Notes: generated from the letters alone by a model not told the origin. DNA of 55,329 nucleotides from Ferroacidibacillus organovorans (GCF_001642725.1 NZ_LSUQ01000013.1:1-55329); one strand, 5' to 3'; positions 17,031-25,356 are shown, counted from the first letter of the stretch. Translations and numbers: made by a program.

Positions 17031-17060
17031 TAAAAAACAAAAAGCCCGTCCGAAGACGGG
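17031..17060 (-). terminator. Intrinsic terminator of the cold-shock gene
   Basis: On the minus strand CCCGTC-TTCG-GACGGG forms a stable tetraloop hairpin followed by CTTTTTGTTTTTT. It lies 30 bases after the csp stop. Confidence 0.88.
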
Positions 17061-17089
17061 GTGTACATTTCATTTGCATAAGAGATGGA

Positions 17090-17287
17090 TTAAAGCTTGT
17101 TTACATTGGCTGCTTGCGGACCGCGCTGTCCTTCAACAATATCGAATTCGACTTGTTGACCTTCTTCGAGCGTGCGGTATCCGTCGCCGCTGATCGCGGT
17201 GTAGTGGACGAAAACATCGTTTCCGCCATCGACACGGATAAATCCGTAGCCTTTTTCGCTATTGAACCATTTAACGACACCTTGCAC
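17090..17287 (-). CDS. csp: CspA-family cold-shock protein
   Basis: 65 aa, a single OB-fold cold-shock domain. RNP1 KGYGFIRV and RNP2 VFVHYTAI bind single-stranded RNA/DNA; the protein acts as an RNA chaperone. The length is exactly typical. The start is GTG with AGGGGGAT at good spacing. It has its own promoter (TTGACA-17-TATGGT) and terminator, so it is monocistronic. The transcript would have a leader of about 55 nt. Confidence 0.95.
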   Translation of the reverse strand: MQGVVKWFNSEKGYGFIRVDGGNDVFVHYTAISGDGYRTLEEGQQVEFDIVEGQRGPQAANVNKL

Positions 17288-17347
17288 TAAGAAATCCCCC
17301 TACGGAAAGTACAACCTACGTACTTATTTAGATGTAGTCTCTCACAA

Positions 17348-17376
17348 ACCATATCATTTTGGCAAGATACTGTCAA
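17348..17376 (-). promoter_or_regulatory. Sigma-A-type promoter of csp
   Basis: On the minus strand a perfect -35 TTGACA (17371-17376) is separated by exactly 17 bp from TATGGT (17348-17353). Confidence 0.8.
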
Positions 17377-17483
17377 TTACCGAAACCAATAAATTTCCAT
17401 TGATCCTTCAACATCCTTCTACTATCCTATGATAGGTTATGGATAAGAAGATTACACAGTATGGTGCAAAGGAGTTCTCTTTC

Positions 17484-18467
17484 ATGCGAAAGTTGACGAA
17501 AAACGCGCTCGGATACTCGACCGGACTGATCGCGGGTGTCGCGCTGTTTGGCGGCGTCACGTTTGCGAGCACGGGTGTTCGCTCGATTCTCGCGGAATAC
17601 GCGAACATTGGCATCAACGTCGGCGGGCGCACGATTCACACCAGTGCGCAACCTTTCATTTATAACAAGAACGTGTACGTCCCGATCAGCACGATTGCGA
17701 TTGGACTTCACGCGACGGCAACGTGGAACGGACCGAAAAAGAGTGTTGAAGTCGGCGCGCCTTTTGTGCCGCAGGTTCAGACGGGAATGCTTACGTACTA
17801 TGGTTTACCCGTTTATAGCGGAACGCATACGGTCACGCTCAATCAGCAGCAAGACATCGCGGCGTACGCGCTGGCGGCGATTGCTAACTTGCCTTTCTAC
17901 AATGATACGCGCACAAACACGGTCTATATCGGGAAGGGGCCAGCGTCTGGTCTCCCGCTGAGCGCATTTTACGATGTGCACGATGTGGGCGATTATGCGC
18001 GCTCGTTTAACGGTGGGATCGGGCCGATCTACGGGTGGAGTCAGGGTGCCCCGCAGATCGCTGGACAGACGTATAACAACCTCGATTCGCTCGTGTGGGG
18101 TACGGCGTCAAGCGGCCCTTCGCAGGTTCCGGGCGTCACGTATGCGATGAATGGAAACTTCACGTCGATGACGGGGATGTTCGGGCTCGATGACGCGTCG
18201 GATGGGCATGAGGCGGTGCAACTCACGATCTCTGGGGACACGGGCAACGGGACGATGAAGACGCTTTATCAATCGCCATGGATGAAGCGCGGCGTGGCGG
18301 CGACGCCAGTCTCCGTGGATTTGACGGGCATGAAGCTTGTCAACGTGTCGTTTAGTGTGGAGGCGCTGCAGAAAAACGGTTCTGCGGGTACGGTGTATCA
18401 AGCGGGACAGACGTTGCCATCTGGCATGATTACGGACATCGACTTTGCAAATGTGCGCGTCCACTGA
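17484..18467 (+). CDS. Exported stalk-domain (copper amine oxidase N-like) protein, copy 1
   Basis: About 327 aa. The ATG at 17484 has AGGAG 9 bases upstream; an in-frame ATG at 17439 does not. A signal peptide precedes a CuAO_N1-like stalk segment (INVGGRTIHTSAQPFIYNKN, VYVPISTIAIGLHATATWN), a domain used as a cell-wall-facing module in Firmicutes. The C-terminal half is an NPCBM-like beta-rich region (GMFGLDDASDGHEAVQLTI, LTGMKLVNVSFSVEAL). It is followed by a paralogue 66 bp downstream. Function unknown, probably surface-associated. Confidence 0.68.
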   Translation: MRKLTKNALGYSTGLIAGVALFGGVTFASTGVRSILAEYANIGINVGGRTIHTSAQPFIYNKNVYVPISTIAIGLHATATWNGPKKSVEVGAPFVPQVQTGMLTYYGLPVYSGTHTVTLNQQQDIAAYALAAIANLPFYNDTRTNTVYIGKGPASGLPLSAFYDVHDVGDYARSFNGGIGPIYGWSQGAPQIAGQTYNNLDSLVWGTASSGPSQVPGVTYAMNGNFTSMTGMFGLDDASDGHEAVQLTISGDTGNGTMKTLYQSPWMKRGVAATPVSVDLTGMKLVNVSFSVEALQKNGSAGTVYQAGQTLPSGMITDIDFANVRVH

Positions 18468-18533
18468 CGTGCCTGAATCGAATCTGGTCGATTACTTGGC
18501 TTATTGATTTGAAACGAGAGGGGAAAACGTTCT

Positions 18534-19508
18534 ATGAATCCACGCCCGTTTGTGCTCGGGGCGGTCACGAGTCTCTTGCTGGCCGGAGGAACGGCGTATG
18601 CAAGCGCTACGTTTCGGCACATTGAAGCGTCTTATGCGAACATCTCGATCCAGGTCAACGGCAAACCGGTGCCGACGAGTGCGGAACCGTTTATCTATAA
18701 CAAGAATGTGTACGTTCCAATCAGCACGGTGGGGCATGCGCTCGGCGCGAACGTCCAGTGGATCAACAACCCGGCGACGGTGAAGGTGACGCCTTCAAGC
18801 ACGGTGCACCCTGTCTCGGTCTATTACAATGGACAAGCGCTCCCGTCGGGGATTACGGATGGGTCGACGTTCCTCGATGTGCCTGCGTCCTCGACGGCGT
18901 ACACTTCGGTGACGGGGCTTTTGCCGACGATTGACAGCGCGGGCAATGTGGATATCAAGCAATCGACGCCTCCCGCGTTTCCAACAGGGTCGACGCCGCT
19001 TGTCTTATCGATGCAGCCGACGCATTTGTATGGGGACTTTGCGAATACGAACCTGTACCCGAAGGGGCAACTGTCTGGCTATTGGAACGCGACGGTGCTA
19101 GGACAAGTGTACCCAGGGATCTACACGATGGAGTGGGGCGTCGTTCCGGGGACAGCTGCGCAGGTTCCGGGCGTCGATTATGCGCTCAACGGAAAGTACA
19201 CGACGTTTAGCGGCACGCTTGCGATTGATGACCTTTCAAAAAATTACGGCGGCGCGGTGCAGTTGGTGTTTTTGGGAGACGGCAAAACGATCGGGCAAAC
19301 GGGCTGGGCCCACGGTGGGACGGAGCCAATCTCGTTCTCGGTGCCCGTCGCGGGCGTCCAGACGCTTGAGATTCAGTATGAGGTCAAAGGGCCAAATGGC
19401 AACATCCATTTGATGGGTTCGACCTATACGCCGCCTGCGATCAATCCAGACGGCTCGAAGACGGATCCAATTCTCGTTGTCGATTTGATGAACGCGGCAT
19501 TGCAATAA
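18534..19508 (+). CDS. Exported stalk-domain protein, copy 2
   Basis: 324 aa, ATG preceded by GAGGGG. It has a signal peptide and the same stalk signature as its upstream neighbour (IQVNGKPVPT then AEPFIYNKNVYVPIST). The C-terminal NPCBM-like module is also shared (TFSGTLAIDDLSKNYGGAV, VAGVQTLEIQYEV). This is a tandem duplication that has diverged strongly except around the NKNVYVPIST core. Probably cotranscribed with copy 1. The role is not known. Confidence 0.68.
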   Translation: MNPRPFVLGAVTSLLLAGGTAYASATFRHIEASYANISIQVNGKPVPTSAEPFIYNKNVYVPISTVGHALGANVQWINNPATVKVTPSSTVHPVSVYYNGQALPSGITDGSTFLDVPASSTAYTSVTGLLPTIDSAGNVDIKQSTPPAFPTGSTPLVLSMQPTHLYGDFANTNLYPKGQLSGYWNATVLGQVYPGIYTMEWGVVPGTAAQVPGVDYALNGKYTTFSGTLAIDDLSKNYGGAVQLVFLGDGKTIGQTGWAHGGTEPISFSVPVAGVQTLEIQYEVKGPNGNIHLMGSTYTPPAINPDGSKTDPILVVDLMNAALQ

Positions 19509-19531
19509 ATTGTTAGGCGGCCTTCCCTCGC

Positions 19532-19560
19532 TTCCCGCGGGTTCTCTGCAGGTGTACAAT
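19532..19560 (+). promoter_or_regulatory. Possible moaA promoter
   Basis: TACAAT (19555-19560) is a good -10 element. A weak -35 TTCCCG lies 17 bp upstream. The position, about 38 bases before the TTG start, is reasonable. Confidence 0.35.
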
Positions 19561-19597
19561 AGAGAAATCCATAGGTTGCGAGAGAGGGGAATGGCAC

Positions 19598-20596
19598 TTG
19601 GCGCTCGTCGATCGGTTTGAACGGGTTCACGATTATCTGCGTATTTCGGTCACGGATCGGTGCAATCTCCGATGTGTCTATTGCATGCCGGCGGAAGGCA
19701 TGCAGTTTTTGGATGAGTCGGAGGTCATGACGGATGATGAGATTGTCGGTATCGTGAAAGCTGGCGCAGAGCTTGGCATTCGCAAGCTGCGCATCACGGG
19801 CGGTGAGCCGACGGTTCGCAAGAATTTGGTGGAGCTGGTCGAGCGGCTGGCGGCGATTCCGGGGATTGAAGATATCGCGCTGACGACGAATGGCATGACA
19901 CTGCGGGAACAGGCGCACGCGCTCAAGCGCGCGGGGATCTCGCGGCTCAACTTGAGTCTTGACTCGATGAAACCGGAAGCGTTTCAGGCGATCACGCGGC
20001 ACGGGGATTATGTGCGCGTGTGGCGGGGGCTTGAGGCGGCGATCGAGGCGGGGTTCTCGCCGATTAAGTTGAACGTGGTGCTGGTCAAAGGATTTAATGA
20101 GACGGAGATCGTCGAGTTTATCCGCCTGACAAAAGAGTGGCCGCTGATCGTGCGGTTTATCGAGTATATGCCGATCGGACAGGACGCAGAGCAGTGGCGC
20201 GCGCGCTATGTTCCGCTGACGCAGGTGTTCGAGGAAGCAAAAGCGGCGGGGCTCACGCTTGAGTCGGGGGATCAAGTGCGCGGCAACGGGCCTGCGGAGT
20301 ATTTTCGCGTGCCGGGATTTGCGGGGCAGATCGGCCTTATCCACCCGGTGAGCGATCACTTTTGCGCGACGTGCAATCGCCTGCGTCTTACGGCGGATGG
20401 GAAGCTGAAACCGTGTCTCTATTGGGAAGACGAGGTGTCGGTGCGGGACTGCGCGCACGATCCGGAGAAGCTCAAGGAGCTTTTTTATCGGGCGCTGAAG
20501 CTGAAGCCGGAGAAACACGAGATGGCGCGCGCGGGGGAATTGCTTGAGAATGGGCTCACACCGACGTGGCGCGCGATGTCGCAGATCGGCGGCTGA
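19598..20596 (+). CDS. moaA: GTP 3',8-cyclase (molybdenum cofactor synthesis)
   Basis: 332 aa radical-SAM enzyme that converts GTP to the cyclic intermediate used by MoaC. The N-terminal cluster motif is CNLRCVYCMP (about residues 24-33). GGEPTVRKN is the SAM-binding segment. The C-terminal second Fe-S cluster has CATCNRLRLT and a later Cys in KLKPC. The C-terminus ends in GG, which is required in MoaA. The TTG start has GAGGGG about 8 bases upstream. No other moa gene is in the window, so it is separated from its pathway partners here. Confidence 0.94.
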   Translation: MALVDRFERVHDYLRISVTDRCNLRCVYCMPAEGMQFLDESEVMTDDEIVGIVKAGAELGIRKLRITGGEPTVRKNLVELVERLAAIPGIEDIALTTNGMTLREQAHALKRAGISRLNLSLDSMKPEAFQAITRHGDYVRVWRGLEAAIEAGFSPIKLNVVLVKGFNETEIVEFIRLTKEWPLIVRFIEYMPIGQDAEQWRARYVPLTQVFEEAKAAGLTLESGDQVRGNGPAEYFRVPGFAGQIGLIHPVSDHFCATCNRLRLTADGKLKPCLYWEDEVSVRDCAHDPEKLKELFYRALKLKPEKHEMARAGELLENGLTPTWRAMSQIGG

Positions 20597-20671
20597 CGTG
20601 TGGCGAGGCTTGTGGCGTCGTGAAGGTCGACGGGCGTGTGGCGAGTGTGGTCTGCTCGCGCCGGGTGACTG

Positions 20672-20733
20672 AAACCGATTTGTTCCCTGCTGTTTCTATG
20701 CGGCAGGGAATGAATCGGTTTTTTATTTTTTGT
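20672..20733 (+). terminator. Intrinsic terminator of moaA
   Basis: AACCGATT-TGTTCCCTGC pairs with GCAGGGAA-TGAATCGGTT and is followed by TTTTTATTTTTT. The tail reaches into the 3' end of the convergent gene at 20723. Confidence 0.88.
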
Positions 20734-21199
20734 TGAATAGTCCGTCAAGGAAATGGATCATGGTCCTGCTTGTCCTTTTATTCGAAAATAAAGATATATT
20801 ATAGATGATCCCGGTTTTAACGTTTTCCATGGAATGACCAGGGAGATTGACGATCATGAGTTGATCTTCGGATGTATTCTGATAGCGAAGGCTTATATAA
20901 TAATCAATTGGCGGGAGTGGAAGCCCGCTATAAATTGCACCCCTCGGGATGACCCCATACTCTTTGTTGAGGAGATCCATTAACGTTTTAATTTGCTTTG
21001 ATTGGTGGATATTAAAGAGGCGTGACTGTACATTCGTGGATGCGTACACGCGGGTTACAATAACCAATTGCGGGTTGGGCGAGAGCGATTGAGAGGCGTA
21101 TCCTGGGGATTGTAAACCATGAATGACAATGCCTGCCGTGATCAGTAGGGCGACAGCAATACCTACAATATACACTTTTCCCTTTGCGTTGATGATCAT
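20723..21199 (-). CDS. Hypothetical membrane-anchored extracytoplasmic protein
   Basis: About 158 aa from the ATG at 21199, preceded by GAGGCGGGTG. The upstream extension of the open frame reads through the toxin remnant and is not credible. One N-terminal hydrophobic helix (VYIVGIAVALLITAGIVI, about 9-26) is followed by a soluble domain (PQLVIVTRVYASTNVQ, IDYYISLRYQNTSEDQL) that should lie outside the cell. I do not recognise a family. Confidence 0.5.
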   Translation of the reverse strand: MIINAKGKVYIVGIAVALLITAGIVIHGLQSPGYASQSLSPNPQLVIVTRVYASTNVQSRLFNIHQSKQIKTLMDLLNKEYGVIPRGAIYSGLPLPPIDYYISLRYQNTSEDQLMIVNLPGHSMENVKTGIIYNISLFSNKRTSRTMIHFLDGLFNKK

Positions 21200-21242
21200 G
21201 TACGCACCCGCCTCAGATCGCAGAATATAAAGATTGCGGAAA

Positions 21243-21349
21243 TCAAGATGCGTCAATAGGTGGCCACTTCCGAGATGAATGGAGGACACGAAGAATCTCA
21301 ACCCGATCCTGCAGGACTCGATAATGGAGAACAAATGAAGTCTCAATTA
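21243..21349 (-). pseudogene. Truncated RelE/ParE toxin remnant
   Basis: The minus strand encodes FVLHYRVLQDRVEILRVLHS followed by SRKWPPIDAS and a stop. The YRV..DRVEILRVLH pattern is the C-terminal core of ParE/RelE toxins. The first ~60 residues of the toxin are missing: the fragment begins right after the antitoxin stop. This indicates a deletion that removed the toxin's N-terminal half. Confidence 0.6.
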
Positions 21350-21541
21350 TCACGAGTTCCCTCGTTCCGCTGCTTTAACACCTTGTACAATGGCATGAAT
21401 CTGCCGGTCCTGCGTCTCTAAATAGTCTTGAATGCTTGGCTAGCCAGATCGGCCTGGGTGCGGTCAGTGGCTTTTGAAAAGACTTCCAAACGATCCTTGA
21501 CTTTGGAAGGGATACGGACCAGTCAGTGTCACTGTTTTCAT
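21350..21541 (-). pseudogene. Frameshifted ribbon-helix-helix antitoxin remnant
   Basis: GGAGGT precedes an ATG at 21541 that reads MKTVTLT. The frame then shifts to RIPSKVKDRLEVFSKATDRT-QADLAS, and shifts again to IQDYLETQDRQIHAIVQGVK-AAERGNS before a stop at 21350. Joined, these give a normal-sized ParD/CopG-type antitoxin. Two indels therefore inactivate it. It sits directly upstream of the truncated toxin, in the expected antitoxin-toxin order. Confidence 0.6.
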
Positions 21542-21732
21542 GGGGTCAACCTCCGTTGTGTACATGCGAATAGTATAATACACAGAAGAAAACAAGTGAT
21601 CACTCCCCTTAATTACTTAAATGCGGTATGGGTATCTCGGTCAAATCCATCAAACACGAGGCATGTCATGCCCTTGTCGGGTGCCTGAAATCGATTCGTT
21701 TGATAAATCCTTTAAAAATGCTTGAAAAAGGC

Positions 21733-21761
21733 TTGTCACACCGTGTCGTATCTTGTAGAAT
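21733..21761 (+). promoter_or_regulatory. Strong sigma-A-type promoter
   Basis: TTGTCA (21733-21738), a 17-bp spacer and TAGAAT (21756-21761). It lies about 300 bases before the LCP gene at 22067, with no credible coding frame between. It predicts a transcript starting near 21768. Confidence 0.6.
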
Positions 21762-21767
21762 CAAGAG

Positions 21768-22015
21768 CATGGAGAATAAGCAATTGGGTAGAGTTTCTGC
21801 GCGTAGGGCGTAGTTTTCTAGTCCCCCCTAGAACGCATGTCCCCATGGCGTTCTACGCGCAACTTTATAGCAATTTTTATGGATTCATTCTTATATCTTC
21901 GCGGCATGACTGCGCGGTGTGCGGATTGCCTGTTTCGTCAGGATGACCTTGACTGCACCCACGAGTATGATCTTCGGCGTGACCTTACCACCCTTCGCGG
22001 GTGGTTTTTCTTTTT
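21768..22015 (+). ncRNA. Candidate structured leader or small RNA of ~245 nt
   Basis: Between the promoter and a terminator there is untranslated sequence with strong pairing potential. TGCGCGTAG (about 21799) is complementary to CTACGCGCA (about 21854). TAGAACGC is complementary to GCGTTCTA nearer the loop, and the two stems share bases, so they may be alternatives. The transcript ends at a U-tailed hairpin 50 bases before an LCP gene. It could be an attenuator leader or an independent small RNA. It lacks the T-box GGGTGGNACCGCG and other riboswitch cores I know. Confidence 0.4.
21987..22015 (+). terminator. Intrinsic terminator or attenuator upstream of the LCP gene
   Basis: ACCACCC (21987-21993) pairs with GGGTGGT (21999-22005), followed by TTTTCTTTTT. 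Confidence 0.75.
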
Positions 22016-22066
22016 CTCAGCGATGTTTGGACATCCTAAGAAAAAGTGACGAGGGGGCATCTGCTC

Positions 22067-23200
22067 GTGAAGCGTTTTTTTCGATCAGGTCTTATGGCGT
22101 TTGGCGTAACTGGCGCGACGCTTTTGCTGGGGTACGCATGGATGGCGCGCCAGCCAGCGCCGATCCGCATGGTGCCGGCGCAGACGTCGGCCGTGGCGGC
22201 CGCGCAAACAAACGGGGAAGCACCGCGCACGGGAGTCGCGCAGCCAGCGCAAGGGGCAGCGGGATCGTCTGGCGCGCCAGGTGTTGTGGGCATGCCAAGC
22301 GACGCGCAGGGCGCACCTGATACGCCTGCCGCACAGACGCGAGCGGGGACGGCGCAGACACGAACGCAGACGGGGACGGGTGCTTCTCCTGCGCAAACGG
22401 ATGAATCGAGTTCAGCGCTATTGCAGTCGCTGTTTCACGCATCGCCGCGGCAGGCGGCTCCGCTGTGGCTGATTGTCGGGACGGATTCGCGGGCGGGTGA
22501 GTCTGCCCGCTCGGACACAATGCTTTTGGCCAAGAGCAATGCGGCAGGGACGCGCGTGCTGCTTATCTCGGTGCCGCGCGACATGCGTGTCGCGATCCGC
22601 GGCTATGGTATGACAAAGGTCAATCACGCGCTTGCGTACGGCAATCTTCCTCTTCTCAGAAAAACGCTTGATGAGACGTTTGGCTTCCATATTGATCACG
22701 CGCTGTCCGTGGATTTTGACGCGTTCAAGGAATTGGTCGACGCGCTTGGCGGCGTGCCGATGACGGTGGAGCGCGCGATGGATTATGACGACGCGAGCGA
22801 CGGAACGCACATTCACTTGCGGCCGGGGCGGCAAATCCTCGATGGGAAAAAGGCGCTTGACTATGTGCGCTTCCGGCATGACGCGCTTGCGGATACGGGT
22901 CGTATGGAGCGCCAGCAAAAGCTGCTGCGGGCGATTGTGACGACGAATGTGCCGCCAGACCATTGGTTTGCGGTGGCGAAGACGGCGGTGACGATGCCGA
23001 CGCACTTGCACACGGACGCGAGTGTGTGGGAGGCGGTGACCGCGCTCATGCATGTGATGCTGAGTCCGCACCACACGGTCGTCACGGAGATGATGCGCGG
23101 GCGAAATGCCGTAGACCCGATAGACGGCTTGTGGTATTTTTACGTAGATCCACGCGAATTGTACAAGGTGCGCGCTGAGATCGACCACTTTGGAAAATGA
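22067..23200 (+). CDS. LytR-CpsA-Psr family glycopolymer-wall ligase
   Basis: About 377 aa from the GTG at 22067 (GAGGGGG 9 bases upstream; an earlier GTG would include this site). One N-terminal transmembrane helix (about 8-25) is followed by an Ala/Gln/Thr-rich linker of about 100 residues. The LCP domain then contains LIVGTDSRAGESARSDTMLL, ISVPRDMRV, KVNHALAYG and YVRFRHDALADTGRMERQQ. The conserved Asp/Arg residues that bind the pyrophosphate lipid are present. LCP enzymes transfer glycopolymers such as teichoic acids from undecaprenyl carriers to peptidoglycan on the outer face. The next gene is the matching glycosyltransferase. Confidence 0.88.
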   Translation: MKRFFRSGLMAFGVTGATLLLGYAWMARQPAPIRMVPAQTSAVAAAQTNGEAPRTGVAQPAQGAAGSSGAPGVVGMPSDAQGAPDTPAAQTRAGTAQTRTQTGTGASPAQTDESSSALLQSLFHASPRQAAPLWLIVGTDSRAGESARSDTMLLAKSNAAGTRVLLISVPRDMRVAIRGYGMTKVNHALAYGNLPLLRKTLDETFGFHIDHALSVDFDAFKELVDALGGVPMTVERAMDYDDASDGTHIHLRPGRQILDGKKALDYVRFRHDALADTGRMERQQKLLRAIVTTNVPPDHWFAVAKTAVTMPTHLHTDASVWEAVTALMHVMLSPHHTVVTEMMRGRNAVDPIDGLWYFYVDPRELYKVRAEIDHFGK

Positions 23201-23213
23201 TGAGGGTCGCTAC

Positions 23214-23960
23214 GTGAAACAGCCAGACGAGACGGTGCTATGTATCTTAAATGTTCCATTTACAACCTATACAGAGAATGAAGTGATCGCGCGCTGTACA
23301 GACTATGCCATGGATCAAAAACCGCATGTGGTCATCACGGCAGGTCCTGAGTTTGTGATGCACGCGCAGCGCGATCCTACGCTTTTGCCGCTGCTTGAAG
23401 GTGCGGATCTGATCACGCCGGATGGGATCGGCATCGTACTCGCTGCGCGCTTTCACGGCCATTCTGACCTGGAGCGTGTGACGGGGGTCGCGCTTGCGGA
23501 AAAGCTGCTCGCGCAAAGTGCCGCGCGCAACTTTCGTGTTTTTCTTCTCGGCGCGTCGCCGGAGTCAAACGAAAAAGCGCTGAATGCTGTCAGAGCGTTG
23601 TACCCGGAACTTGTCGTGAGCGGGCGCAACGGCTACTTTGACGCGACGGAATTGCCTTCAATTTTAGAACAGATTCGAAATTTTGAGCCACACATTCTGC
23701 TCGTAGGACTTGGACAACCACGGCAGGAACGCTTCATTTGGGAGCATCGCGACGCGCTGTCCGTTCCACTGATGATCGGGGTGGGTGGAACCATTGACAT
23801 TCTAGCGGGCACGGTCAAACGTGCGCCGGCGCTGTTTCAGCGGATGCATCTGGAGTGGCTTTATCGGCTCCTCACGGACCCGAAACGGTGGCGTCGACAG
23901 TTGGCGCTGCCCCAGTTTGCGTATCTGGCGTACCAAGAACGGCTGCGTAAGGGGTCTTGA
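23214..23960 (+). CDS. tagA: WecG/TagA/CpsF-family glycosyltransferase
   Basis: About 248 aa. The GTG at 23214 has GAGGG upstream and gives the usual N-terminus. Family landmarks are HVVITAGPEFVMHAQ, GADLITPDGIGIVLAAR, FLLGASPESNEKAL, HILLVGLGQPRQERF and IGVGGTIDILAGTVKRAP. TagA adds ManNAc to GlcNAc-PP-undecaprenol, the linkage-unit step of wall teichoic acid. The donor sugar here is inferred from the family. It lies between two LCP-type genes, which supports assembly and attachment of a wall glycopolymer. Confidence 0.88.
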   Translation: MKQPDETVLCILNVPFTTYTENEVIARCTDYAMDQKPHVVITAGPEFVMHAQRDPTLLPLLEGADLITPDGIGIVLAARFHGHSDLERVTGVALAEKLLAQSAARNFRVFLLGASPESNEKALNAVRALYPELVVSGRNGYFDATELPSILEQIRNFEPHILLVGLGQPRQERFIWEHRDALSVPLMIGVGGTIDILAGTVKRAPALFQRMHLEWLYRLLTDPKRWRRQLALPQFAYLAYQERLRKGS

Positions 23961-23967
23961 GATACGA

Positions 23968-24954
23968 TTGAGTGAGTTTTTTTTACGATGCACACGCTTT
24001 GTCGTGACACTATCGCTGCTTTGCTCTACGCTGCTTATTCGCATACCGAACGCATTTGCCGCAAATGACTCGTCCAGGGGACAAACTGCGCTTTCACATT
24101 TGGGTAAAGCGCGATCGGGACTGTCAGGCGGCGCGCTTGACGTTTCAATGAAAGCGCAACCCTTTTCTCTGCTGCTCGTCGGCATTGATCGCGACCCGGA
24201 GAGTCCGCTTGCGTGGCGCCATCAGGAAATGCAGGCTGACGCGCTCGTCTTGCTCACGGCGCGTCCGGAGACGGGTGTTGTCGATGCGTTACATATTCCT
24301 CGCGATACGCGTGTCGTTGACGCGCGCGGGAGGTACCAAAAGATCAACAGTTTGCTCCTCTCGTCAGGTTCTGGGGGACTCAAGCGCGCGGTGGAACACT
24401 TGACGCATCAGCCGATAAGCGCCATGATGTCGCTTGATTTTGCCTCATTTCGCAGAGTGATGGCGCACCTCGGGCCCTTGCCGTTTCATGTGGATCGGAC
24501 GGTGGATTCGCCGGAGGGCGTACACGTGCGCAAAGGGTGGCAGCGTCTGTCGCCACAGGCGGCGCTCGCAGTCGTCCGCTTTCGCCACGAGCCGCTCGGG
24601 GATATTGGACGAATTCATCGGCAGTCGCGGTTTTTGCGCGCGTTGATTTGGCATGTGGGAGGGCTTCCTTATCCGGTGTTTGCGGCGTGTATCAAACTGA
24701 CGACGACGGATCTGACGCCGGGTGCGACGCGTCAATTGTATGACGCCTTACAGGGGCTCCGCGCATATCACGCGCATACCGTACCCGGCAATTTCAGTGT
24801 GGGGAGTCCGAGCTATTGGCTGGTCGATGAGGACGCGATGGCGGTTTGGCGCGATGAGTGCAGTGAAGAAATGGGTGCCGTTCCTGCCCTTTCCCACCCG
24901 CTTGAGCGCGCGGCGCGCGGCGACGCGGATGACGGGCGCGACCGCTCGCTGTAG
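23968..24954 (+). CDS. Second LCP-family protein, divergent
   Basis: About 328 aa. I use the TTG at 23968, 8 bases after the tagA stop, because it gives a good signal peptide ending at NAFA; the ribosome site (AAGGGG) is rather distant, so the start is uncertain. The LCP landmarks are LLLVGIDRDPESP, ADALVLLTA, LHIPRDTRVVDARGRYQKIN, and AALAVVRFRHEPLGDIGRIH with RQSRFLRA. It is shorter than the upstream LCP and less similar to the consensus at the metal site. Probably in the same operon; possibly a specialised ligase. Confidence 0.75.
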   Translation: MSEFFLRCTRFVVTLSLLCSTLLIRIPNAFAANDSSRGQTALSHLGKARSGLSGGALDVSMKAQPFSLLLVGIDRDPESPLAWRHQEMQADALVLLTARPETGVVDALHIPRDTRVVDARGRYQKINSLLLSSGSGGLKRAVEHLTHQPISAMMSLDFASFRRVMAHLGPLPFHVDRTVDSPEGVHVRKGWQRLSPQAALAVVRFRHEPLGDIGRIHRQSRFLRALIWHVGGLPYPVFAACIKLTTTDLTPGATRQLYDALQGLRAYHAHTVPGNFSVGSPSYWLVDEDAMAVWRDECSEEMGAVPALSHPLERAARGDADDGRDRSL

Positions 24955-25071
24955 GTGGGATTTGCCCCAAGATGTGACGTCCTAAATTGCGTGATTGGAG
25001 CCACACTAGACCTGTACACCGAATGCAATGCGTCGCAATCAAGTGTCGCGACGCGTGAGGAGGTCACACGG

Positions 25072-25296
25072 ATGGCGAGTGGATTCACGCAAGTGGTAAA
25101 GGGCGCGCATAAGGCGCTCGATGATCTGAAGTACGAAATCGCGGGCGAATTGGGTCTCCCCGTCCATCAGGGCAGTGAGGATTATTGGGGGAACGTGATG
25201 ACGCGTGATGCGGGAACGGTGGGGGGTCATATGACGCGCAAGCTTGTGGCGTTTGGCCAACTGGCGTTAAAGGGGAGTCAGCCGGAAGGGAAGTAA
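25072..25296 (+). CDS. ssp: Alpha/beta-type small acid-soluble spore protein
   Basis: 74 aa, ATG preceded by GGAGG. The segment ALDDLKYEIAGELGLPV is the conserved first DNA-binding helix, with the GPR protease site around KYEIA. The second helix region is TRDAGTVGGHMTRKLVAFG. These proteins coat forespore DNA and are degraded on germination. The presence of this gene marks the organism as a spore-former. A sigma-G-like CACACTA lies at 25002-25008, but a matching -35 was not found. Confidence 0.9.
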   Translation: MASGFTQVVKGAHKALDDLKYEIAGELGLPVHQGSEDYWGNVMTRDAGTVGGHMTRKLVAFGQLALKGSQPEGK

Positions 25297-25314
25297 TGTT
25301 CGAGGGTACGGCTG

Positions 25315-25341
25315 GGTGGCTGCGTGAGCGGCCGCCTTTTT
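25315..25341 (+). terminator. Intrinsic terminator of ssp
   Basis: GGTGGCTGC (25315-25323) pairs with GCGGCCGCC (25328-25336) over a GTGA loop with two G-U pairs. TTTTT follows. Confidence 0.8.
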
Positions 25342-25356
25342 CAAGTTAGGAGCGTG

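Noticed and set aside
21987-22015. T-box terminator before the LCP gene
   Set aside because: The hairpin looks like a T-box terminator, but the GGGTGGNACCGCG antiterminator and a specifier loop are absent.
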